Below, piece after piece: positions 42,418 to 49,123 of a stretch of DNA of 49,123 bases (its first letter is position 1; each line of letters begins with the position of its first letter). The DNA is from Setomelanomma holmii (taxonomy: Eukaryota > Ascomycota > Dothideomycetes > Pleosporales > Phaeosphaeriaceae): positions 1 to 49,123 of the forward strand of contig ML978327.1 in assembly GCA_010015745.1 (NCBI GenBank), given 5' to 3'. The translations under genes and the position numbers were made by a program. The notes under the pieces were generated by a model. The model was not told where the DNA came from. It was given only the letters and a program-made list of their open reading frames with translations, and did not search any database.

Positions 42418-42464
42418 TCCGCCGGTACGCTGCTTAAGTAAGGCTGAGCGAACGGGAAGCCCTG
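42371..42464 (-). pseudogene. 5S rRNA-like fragment, copy B
   Basis: Minus-strand sequence: CAGGGCTTCCCGTTCGCTCA, GCCTTACTTAAGCAGCG, GGCGGACTAGCAGTCAGG, TGGGTGACCACTGGCGAATC, CCCGCTGTTGTATGT, then a T-rich end. It matches Pezizomycotina 5S from about residue 25 to the 3' end and is closer to the canonical sequence than copy A. Just 5' of it AGACCA may be a remnant of the normal CGACCA. The 5' end is otherwise diverged. It lies at the 3' side of transposase relic A. Confidence 0.75.
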
Positions 42465-42710
42465 CACTCTCTTGGTCTGACACCGCAAAAGTCGGTAAAT
42501 TGTACGTTTCCGGGAAGCGGGTTTCTGCTTTGGGATAATCTGGGCCAAAAGTCTGCCAATTATGATTTGCCTAGCTCCGCCGCCACCATCAACTTCTGGC
42601 TGAAACCTGCGCTAAAGCACAGCCGTGGCGTGACCCTATCACATAGAGAGTATAGCCGCCCACTGCAAGCCGGGCACCGCAGCAGCTCCATTGTGAAACT
42701 TTCAAAGGAA

Positions 42711-42763
42711 TAACGTGTTGGATAAGCGAGTGAGCCAGGCAAGCGAGTGAGCCACCCCACCAA
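42711..42763 (+). repeat. Left terminal inverted repeat of transposon B
   Basis: Starts with the TA target duplication followed by ACGTGTTGGATAAGCGAG. Its reverse complement is found without mismatch at 44528-44580. Confidence 0.93.
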
Positions 42764-44578
42764 CTTTCTACAACCTCTTACCTTGAATCAACTATTGCTC
42801 AACCAAAACTACCTCAACACGCCTCTCATGAGGCTGATATACACCTTGCAATCTCAGCTCTTAATGCAAATCAAATTCAGACTGATCAAATTCAGACTGA
42901 AAGGCACGCTGCAGCAACGTTTGAAGTCTCTTGCGCTACTCTCCACTGCCAACGCGCTGGCAGACCTACCCGACGCGATTGCCAGCCCAACTCAAAGAAG
43001 CTTACCCAGCTAGAAGAGGAGGTAATTGTTAGATACATACTTGACCTAGATCAGCGTGGATTTGCGCCTACGTACGCATTTGTACGTGATATGGCTGATA
43101 AGCTGCTCGCTGCGCGCAGCGGAGGCCAGGTTAGGCAGAAGTGGCCAGCCAACTTTGTTAAGCGTACAGGCTCTCTCAAAACGCGTTTCAATTGAGCGTA
43201 CAATAGGCAGAGAGCTCTCTGCGAGGATCCTGTGTTAATCAGAAGCTGGTTTGAGCTTGTAGAGCAGACAAAGGCCAAGTACAGCATCTGCAATGAGGAC
43301 GTCTACAACTTTAACGAGGCTGGCTTTATGATAGGAAAGATCACGACTCAGCTCGTCGTGACAGGGTCAGAGAGGAGAGAGCGGCCAAAGACTGTCTAGC
43401 CTGGGAATCGCAAGTGGACGACGGTGATCCAAGGAATTAACGCTGCTGGCTGGGCTATTCCACCGTTCATCATCTTTGCTAGCCAGCACCACCTGTCTGC
43501 CTGGTACAAGGAGGATATACCACGCGACTGGGCTATCGCTCTCAGCGACAACGGCTGGACGACTAATGAGCTTGGATTTGAGTGGCTAAAGCACTTTATC
43601 AAGCATACAGAGAGCAAGGTAGTTAGGGCGCGTAGGCTGCTCATCCTTGATGGCCATGAGAGCCACCACTCTCTCAAGTTTCGAGAGCTCTGCGAAGAGA
43701 ACAATGTCTACACGCTCTGCATGCCGCCTCACTTGTCGCACCTATTGCAGCCGCTTGATGTGGTCTGCTTCTCAGTGCTGAAGCGCATGTACAGCCGTAA
43801 GATTGAAGCTCTCATCCGCCACCATATCAACCACATCACAAAGCTGGAATTTCTGCCAGCCTTCAAGGCAGCCTTTGAGCGATCGTTCATGTCAGCTAAT
43901 ATCTGCTCAGCCTTTTGAGGCGCAGGCCTTGTCCCACTCCAGCCAGACGTTGTTCTGTCAAAGCTAGATGTGCAGCTCCGTACGCCTACACCACCTACTC
44001 TGCCAGAGGCTCCCTGGGAAGCCAAAACGCCGAGCAATGTACGTGAGCTTGAGGCTCAATCAACGTTAATTCGTGATCGCGTGCGTCGGCATAGGAGCTC
44101 ATCACCTGCCTCTATTATTGAGGCAATTGGCCAGCTTAAGAAAGGAGCAGAGATCATGATGCTCTCAGCTGAGTTAATGCGCGATCGCATTACCGGCCTT
44201 GAGAGAGCTAATGAGGCAGCAACAAAGCGTAGGCAGCGCAAAAAAAAGCGGATACAGAGGCAGGGGGTCTTAACAAAAGGGGAGGGAGAGGACATACTCG
44301 CTCAGAAGGAGGCTGACCAGCAGATAGAGCGTGAACAGCATCAAGGTAGAGGGCTATTAGGCCTCAGCCGCCAGGCTCTAGCGCGCTGCAAGAGGTGCAG
44401 AGAGACTGGGCACAACTCACGTACGTGCAAAAAAGATAGCTTAGATACTGCTTAGTCTGTTATATCAATGTATACATATATTATCTCTTAACGTGGTTAT
44501 GTTGTACGCTTAAACAGGTGCGTAAGCTTGGTGGGGTGGCTCACTCGCTTGCCTGGCTCACTCGCTTATCCAACACGT
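42713..44578 (+). mobile_element. Pogo/Fot1-like DNA transposon B with perfect TIRs and TA duplication
   Basis: Bounded by inverted repeats that are identical over 53 bases counting the flanking TA (42711-42763 and 44528-44580). The element itself begins ACGTGTTGGATAAGCGAG. Each TIR contains two copies of an (A)AGCGAGTGAGCC subrepeat. A TA dinucleotide at both outer ends is the expected Tc1/mariner/pogo target duplication. It encloses one transposase relic and nothing else. Identical TIRs suggest a younger age than the coding damage would. Confidence 0.92.
42830..44455 (+). pseudogene. Pogo/Fot1-like DDE transposase relic B
   Basis: One continuous frame, with stops at 43193-43195 (TGA), 43397-43399 (TAG) and 43916-43918 (TGA). 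No ATG is found in this frame near the expected start, so initiation is also lost. It reads ADIHLAISAL, LTQLEEEVIVRYILDLDQRG (Tc5-type DNA-binding), KRTGSLKTRFN, then the DDE core: YNFNEAGFMIG, LLILDGHESHH and PPHLSHLLQPLDVV. In the first motif Asn stands where catalytic Asp is expected (G to A change). The C-terminus holds a zinc knuckle CKRCRETGHNSRTC, usual in fungal members. The stops fit CGA and CAG with C changed to T. Confidence 0.87.
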
Positions 44579-44580
44579 TA
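44528..44580 (-). repeat. Right terminal inverted repeat of transposon B
   Basis: Ends GCTTATCCAACACGTTA, the exact inverted match of the left repeat, with the TA duplication as its last two bases. Confidence 0.93.
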
Positions 44581-44635
44581 TAGTTAGTAATTGTTGAGAC
44601 GTTGAGTTGCTAAAACTCAGCTTTTCAGTGTGTTT

Positions 44636-44667
44636 TTGGGGTGCTCACTCGCTTGTAAAACACGTTA
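44636..44667 (-). repeat. Solitary right-end TIR of a related transposon
   Basis: CTCACTCGCTT followed five bases later by ACACGTTA reproduces the outer part of transposon B's right repeat, in the same orientation and again ending in TA. It has the subrepeat once rather than twice. It lies 56 bases outside element B. No matching left end was found in the window. Confidence 0.7.
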
Positions 44668-44865
44668 GTACTCTGTGCCTTCACATATCCACAGTTCGTT
44701 GGAGTTAAGAGGCTCGTGAACTTCAAATATTGAATAGTAACGAATTGTTGGTTTAGACTTTAGATACCAAGAACTACAATGTAAAATTCGAATAGAAACG
44801 TGTACATGATACGCAAAACGCGACGATCTATCCAGAGATCGAAACCTATTGCTATCATCAGCATC

Positions 44866-45240
44866 CTAAGTCTCTAAGACACCTTCATCCTTCAACAGTT
44901 GAGTCGCATCGGCGGTCTATTCCTAGCAGCGTCGGAGGGGTACACTTGGATTGATGCGTTTCGGTCTGTTGAATTGTTTAGGTGGTGGTGGTAGCGTCTC
45001 GACGATAGATTGGATTCTATCGAAATTGGCTTTCCTGACTGTCCTGATTTTCACCTGGCCAAGGCAGGTCTCTGATTCTTCAGAGGGCTTGGCCCGCTTG
45101 TGGTCGAAAGCCATCCCTTGCTGAATGTTTCCAGCAACCTGGAAAATAAATCCACCTCCGTTTAACTCAGTTTGGACGAAGATGACGTGGTGGTTACAGG
45201 CTCTACTGACATGTTCTCTGAGATACACGTTATACGACAT
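44866..45240 (-). pseudogene. Small fungal protein gene with two RIP-like stops
   Basis: From the ATG at 45240 the frame reads MSYNVYLREHVSRACNHHV, IFVQTELNGGGFIFQVAGNI, QQGMAFDHKRAK and KQFNRPKRINPSVPLRRC, then TAG-Glu-TAG, then TADATQLLKDEGVLET and a final TAG at 44868-44866. I recall a widespread small fungal family of unknown role with the pattern YNVYLxEH...NHHxIFV...YQVxGNIQxGM...KQFNGPKR...PLRRCQEW. Against it the two stops sit exactly at Gln (CAG to TAG) and Trp (TGG to TAG). The part after them remains in frame and family-like, so decay is limited to these changes. Without read-through the product would be 105 residues. Confidence 0.7.
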
Positions 45241-46144
45241 GATAAAGGCGGCGAGAAAGGCAAAAAAGTGGTATTGGAGCTAGACTATATTAGCTTTCGA
45301 CAATGTAGAAAAGATTGGTAGGATACTTTACGAATAGAGAATGCTGTGGCGGCGATAAATGTGCGAGGCTTAAGTGTAATATTCAGAGAACTATGTGTTT
45401 GCTTTAATACAACATTACACAGCTTCGAAGGCCTTGATATTCGTCTTTGAGCTCTCTCGGTTCTTCGTTCACCGCTGATGGCATTCATATCTAACCGCTA
45501 GGATTCGATCAATGGGGGCATATAAAACTACTGTCCGAGGTTCATGTGATCGTAGCCAGTGAAAGTATTCAGTAACGATAATGCTCAAACCAGCACAGGA
45601 AGATGTTCGAGTTGCCGCCAGGAAGCGCTATTTGCGTCGGCTTCAGGCTCATAGGTGGACTTTGTCATCCGCACTGCGGTTTGGCACATCGAGAGTGTGC
45701 TGCGGTCGGCGTGCTGTGCCGCAAGCAACTATGATTTATGCGCGCGCCAAAGTAAGGTTTCGCAACAGTTGCGAATGGGATTACCCAGAACTGGGATTGA
45801 ATAGAGACACAGCGCAGGAGGTAGCGAATTCATCATAAACCAATACTTAGAAAGGTCTCGATGGAAAACTTTAGAGGACGAGGCTACAGTGAAGGTGAGC
45901 ATACTGAATGGCGCTTCTTTTGGATATGAGAGGTTTAGAGCGGATCCATTGACCACTAATCTTCTCAACAGATCTATTTTAAATATATATGCCTAGCATA
46001 AATGGGTTGCCTCTGTGTCTGTCGTACCGGTCTTGGCGTTACTGGTATGGCTCGTGCAGAATCTATAAATAGCGTCGGAAATATCCCAACCACAAAACTA
46101 TCAGCTGTGCTAATTTCACACCTCAGCCTTTTTCGACAGCCGCT
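45241..46144. other. Region without a recognised gene, upstream of the APH-like gene
   Basis: About 900 bases. A weak coding-like stretch at about 45860-45972 (plus strand, RWKTLEDEATVKVSILNG, FGYERFRADPLTTNLLNR) is open but I do not recognise it; it may be a relic. The last 100 bases should be the promoter and leader of the next gene. Confidence 0.3.
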
Positions 46145-47053
46145 ATGATAGCCTCTTTTACCCTACCATACTTTGCTGACGAAGCAAGCCTTCCTGCTAC
46201 ATTGCCCACGGCGGAAGAGATCGAATTTGCGACAGAGATCCTCAATGAGCGTATGTCGGGGGCGTCCGGCAAAGTCGTCGGAGTTGGCGACCACTTCATC
46301 GTCAAATATGGCGCATTTGTTAATTTACAAGAAGGGCAGACTATGCGTTTCCTCCAACACTCATCAACCGTTCCTGTACCCCGTATCTATGCGTTGTACC
46401 AGAAGCCAGGACCTGACAACGACACATACAGCTACATCGTTATAGAGCGTATCAGAGGTCCCACCCTGGCTTCTGTTTGGTTGAAAATTGATCAAACGGA
46501 AAAAGAGGCAGTAGCTTCAAAGCTCCACCGTGTCTTCGAAGAGATGCGTAGGCTGGAATCACCAGGAGGATACTGCAGCTGTGGTCGTCGTGGATTGACG
46601 GATTCACTTTTCGACTCTGGGGATGATTCAACGTCATTCAATGGACCATTCAATACCGAGTCAGACTTGAATGAGGCTATGATCGCCAGATACGCCAGTG
46701 AGGGTCATTCTAAACACAAGACGCAGCACTTCTTACGCGCCTTCAAGGATATCTTCCGGAACCACGCTCTAGTCTTCACGCATGCGGATTTCCAGCGGAA
46801 GAACGTCATGTTCCGGAAGCCTCCGGCAACAGCAGAGAATGGCCTAGTCCAGTGGGCTTCGACAGACCTAGAGCTTGTGATCATCGACTGGGAGTTTGCT
46901 GGATGGTATCCAAGCTACTGGGAGTACTCAAGAGCGCTTTTCGGGTGCGGAGCATGGAAAGATGACTGGAGTGACTGGATCGAGAAAATGTTGGAGCCAT
47001 ATCGGAACGAATATGCCTGGGTACTACTATTTCTCACAGAACTCTTTTCATAA
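46145..47053 (+). CDS. Aminoglycoside phosphotransferase (APH)-family kinase-like protein
   Basis: Single exon, 302 residues. Features of the fungal APH/choline-kinase-like family: GVGDHFIVKYG (50-56, lysine in the beta-3 position), TMRFLQHSSTVPVPRIYALY, YSYIVIERIRGPTLASVW, the catalytic loop FTHADFQRKNVMF (His213, Asp215, Asn220) and the metal-binding Asp248 in LVIIDWEFAGWYPSYWEYSRA. These proteins form very large families in Dothideomycetes and Eurotiomycetes; substrates are mostly unknown and antibiotic resistance is not implied. All expected catalytic residues are present and the frame is intact, unlike its degraded neighbours on both sides. The ATG gives MIASFTLPYF; no earlier in-frame ATG is seen. 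Confidence 0.88.
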   Translation: MIASFTLPYFADEASLPATLPTAEEIEFATEILNERMSGASGKVVGVGDHFIVKYGAFVNLQEGQTMRFLQHSSTVPVPRIYALYQKPGPDNDTYSYIVIERIRGPTLASVWLKIDQTEKEAVASKLHRVFEEMRRLESPGGYCSCGRRGLTDSLFDSGDDSTSFNGPFNTESDLNEAMIARYASEGHSKHKTQHFLRAFKDIFRNHALVFTHADFQRKNVMFRKPPATAENGLVQWASTDLELVIIDWEFAGWYPSYWEYSRALFGCGAWKDDWSDWIEKMLEPYRNEYAWVLLFLTELFS

Positions 47054-48387
47054 GATCACGTTCAATTTTAACATCCTGCAGTTATATACGTTCTGGTCTC
47101 CTTATGTATAAGTCGATGTAGTAGGTATTATCTCAAGCCAGAGATCAACATCTCAATATGTTCAAGAAGAGCTTCAAAATAGTCGATTGGTGTTTATGTT
47201 TTGTCGTGGAGCAGAGCTACTCCATAAGAGAGTAGGTTTGGTGTGATTAATGCTATCACGTGGAATAGTAGAATTGGGAGATCTACTGTAAGCTTAACTC
47301 GGATCGGATCGACGTATCTCCGAGCGTACGAGTATATAGTTCAAGCTTCTCAGCTTATCTTTCTTATGTAGAGATCAATTAAGTTTGCAATCTTTCTCCA
47401 AGCTCAGCTACAACAACATGTTTCTAGTAGACTTACTAACAAATAAGCTACTATTAAGCGCATAGCTTAATAGACTTAACTTAGCTTAGTTTCTTTAAAT
47501 TAAGCTCTTCTACAGTAGATAGTAAGCTAAATTAAGCTATAATAGATGTAACGACGCAGGTAAGACAAGAGATCCGTATGTGGGCCGAACTCACTCAGAG
47601 GCATGTGGGAGTGCGTAGGAGCAGGAGCCAGGATACAATTGCCACCTATAGGTCTTGTACGAAAGGATACAGAAAAGCTACTAAATAATGATTGCAGGCA
47701 AACAGTCTCTATATACCTAAGTGGCTAGAACCTCGCAGTAGCACAAGGAGTCTAATAGTTATCTGATGTAGCACACAGAGTCCAACCTTGTTTCGCATGG
47801 TAGCACAAACCCACCTGAGCCTCTAATACTGATCTGATACTCTCCTGTTGTACCTAGAAGCTGCAATGGAACGAGGTGCCGATGTGACCTCGTTACAGGC
47901 TGATGGTAGGCTTCTGTAGTTCCAGTAACGATGACAACGAGGTGATGATTGCTGAAGCTCAACCAATACTGCGAGAGTATAACAGATATTCAATTTAGGT
48001 AATAAGACCTTGCACTGAGTATCTATGCTGAGTTGACTACAGAGGAAGACAATACTCTGAGAAATCCATCTCCGTTATATATTCCCATCCTTTGTTCTGT
48101 TCTGCTGGCTGAGCGAGCTCTCTGTGGTGCCATTCTGCAGATTGCTCATTCTGCTGCAGAATGCTGGTTCTGGCGTCCGATCTTGCAGAATGTCCTTAGC
48201 CTCGCCAAGACCTGCAGAATGCGCTAGTGGGACACGTGACTCGTCTAGTGCGGGGTTTTTCGCCTGTCCTCTACCCAGGCCCTGTGGCTTATCTGGGGCT
48301 GATTCTTTCTTACTGTCATTGCTTGGTTGTGTATACAACACCTGTGAGGCATCTGTAATACCCGTGTGGCCTACTCGCCCGTGGAGT
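47054..48387. other. AT-rich, repeat-derived region without genes
   Basis: About 1.3 kb. From about 47340 to 47550 it is dominated by TA-rich words (CTTAGCTTAG, AATTAAGCT, TTAATAGACTTAAC), the composition RIP leaves behind. At about 47730-47850 a GTAGCACA(A/C)...GAG(T)CT(A/C) motif recurs three times. Near 48131-48221 CTGCAGAATG or its complement occurs four times. No gene is seen. Confidence 0.45.
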
Positions 48388-48609
48388 ACGTTATAGGCAG
48401 CACAGGGAGGTCACAAAGCTGTAGTTAAACTACTGCTTAGGACAGGCAAGATCGATATAAACAATTTGGAAGCAGATAAGTTTAGAAAATGGCTGTTATA
48501 CATAGCAGTATATGAGGGTCATAAGACTATAGTAGAGTTGTTGCTTAAGCTAGGCAAGCTCAACATTAGGCTGGTAAATGGGTTCGGGGTACCTAGTCGT
48601 AGGTAGAGG
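48388..48609 (+). pseudogene. Ankyrin-repeat gene fragment
   Basis: The frame reads TL-stop-AAQGGHKAVVKLLLRTGKID, then after about 20 residues YIAVYEGHKTIVELLLKLGK, i.e. two ankyrin-repeat cores with the GHxxxVxLLL signature about 33 residues apart. A TAG sits where Trp is common (TPLxWAAxxGH). The frame ends at TAG at about 48607-48609, just before the G-rich array. It is a decayed piece of the NACHT/ankyrin-type genes common in these fungi. Confidence 0.75.
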
Positions 48610-48752
48610 TTGGGTTGGGGTCACACAGACTCTGGGTAGAGGTTGGGTTGGGTTTGTACAGACTCTGGGTAGAGGTTAGGTTAGGTTATCTCTAGCGTAG
48701 GTAGGGGTTAAGTTAGGTCGCACAGACTCTAGGTAGAGGTTAGGTTTAGAGT
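48590..48752 (+). repeat. G-rich tandem repeat, ~30-36 bp unit, five copies
   Basis: The unit contains CACAGACTCTGGGTAGAGGTTGGGTT in the clearest forms, split here as CACAGACTCTGGG and TAGAGGTTGGGTTGGG. Later copies change GGG to AGG, giving GGTTAGGTTAGGTTA, which looks telomere-like but is not TTAGGG. Copies start near 48603, 48629, 48660, 48694 and 48717. Confidence 0.8.
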
Positions 48753-48777
48753 ACCTTTATAGGTCCTTGTTGGTAGG

Positions 48778-48890
48778 GCTGTAGCACTAGTGCTGAAAGG
48801 AAATAACTGTAACTATGAATGGCATTCTGTCGATTTTCGTTGTGATTGTTGTTGTTAGGAGAGGACTATGGAAGAGGCAGGCTCAGGGGT
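48778..48890 (+). repeat. Dispersed repeat, probably an LTR 5' part (copy 2)
   Basis: It begins TGTTGGTAGGGCTGTAGCAC and repeats the block at 37595-37700 almost without change for about 75 bases, then diverges (TTGTGATTGTTGTTG). It is in the same orientation as copy 1. The remaining 230 bases of the window show nothing recognisable. Confidence 0.75.
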
Positions 48891-49123
48891 CTGGTCTGAG
48901 CGCTGCTCAGGCGCAGTGCTGAGATCAGTGCGCCTGATCGTGTGACTGACATGTCGACGATATCTATGATCCGACACTGGAGATCTTTTCTTTCTAGATA
49001 ATGAGGAACTCTGCATGTGCTGCTAGTGGCTGTGTGTATCGGTAGTGACTGTATGTGTGTAGCATCAAACATCAGGGCCTGTTGGCCTCTGTACCCATCC
49101 ATCCACTCGGACTGTCAGCTCAT

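Noticed and set aside
46145..47053. Antibiotic-resistance gene reading of the APH-like protein
   Set aside because: Fungal APH-fold families are large and mostly of unknown substrate; nothing here points to aminoglycosides.
48660..48700. True telomeric repeat
   Set aside because: The motif GGTTAGGTTAGG is a mutated version of the local GGTTGGGTTGGG unit and is not the fungal TTAGGG array.
1..49123. CRISPR array or prokaryotic operon
   Set aside because: No regularly spaced identical repeats with unique spacers; introns and gene families are clearly eukaryotic.

Overview
The window is genomic DNA of a filamentous ascomycete (Pezizomycotina, probably Dothideomycetes). The evidence is spliceosomal introns of about 45-56 bp with GT(GC)-AG ends and CTRAC-type branch sites, a fused three-domain tryptophan protein, an Egh16-like secreted protein, a mismatch/cruciform-DNA-binding Hmp1-type protein, a fungal-type Nup188 and dispersed 5S-like sequences. 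The genus cannot be fixed from sequence alone.

Layout. Positions 1-7 kb hold small stress and surface genes: a CsbD/Hmp1-like protein (+), Pmp3 (+), the CCR4-NOT subunit CNOT11 (+), a 1.5-kb non-coding stretch with direct duplications, and an Egh16/Gas1-like secreted protein (+). Positions 7.5-11.3 kb (-) hold an Argonaute gene with an unusual N-terminus (CCHC zinc knuckles plus an RGG-rich region) and two apparent single-base frameshifts. Positions 12.2-26.5 kb are a conserved housekeeping block: BRCT/WGR-like protein (-), TrpC-type trifunctional enzyme (-), Nup188 (+), an F-box protein with C-terminal zinc fingers (-) and endonuclease III (+). Positions 27-36.5 kb hold an unrecognised four-helix membrane protein (+), a tubby/LURP-like gene broken by one in-frame TAG (-), a CSC1/OSCA-type stress-gated cation channel (+) and a Rossmann-fold oxidoreductase-like protein (-).

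From about 36.9 kb to the end the window becomes accessory and repeat-rich. It holds two 5S-rRNA-like fragments, minisatellites, a collapsed Copia element with a complete 3' LTR, a PD-(D/E)XK nuclease-like gene (-), two pogo/Fot1-like DDE transposase relics (one bounded by perfect inverted repeats of about 53 bp with a TA duplication), a small RIP-like pseudogene, an APH-family kinase-like gene (+), an AT-rich tract, an ankyrin relic and a G-rich tandem array.

Nearly all stop codons in the relics (TAG/TAA where CAG/CAA is expected, TGA for CGA, TAG for TGG) fit C-to-T or G-to-A change as produced by RIP or cytosine deamination. The gene list suggests an organism that mutates its repeats while its own Argonaute copy here looks frameshifted. 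That combination is the most interesting aspect of the window, together with the Argonaute domain layout. All coding calls, introns and breaks were read by eye from the sequence; no search or alignment could be run.
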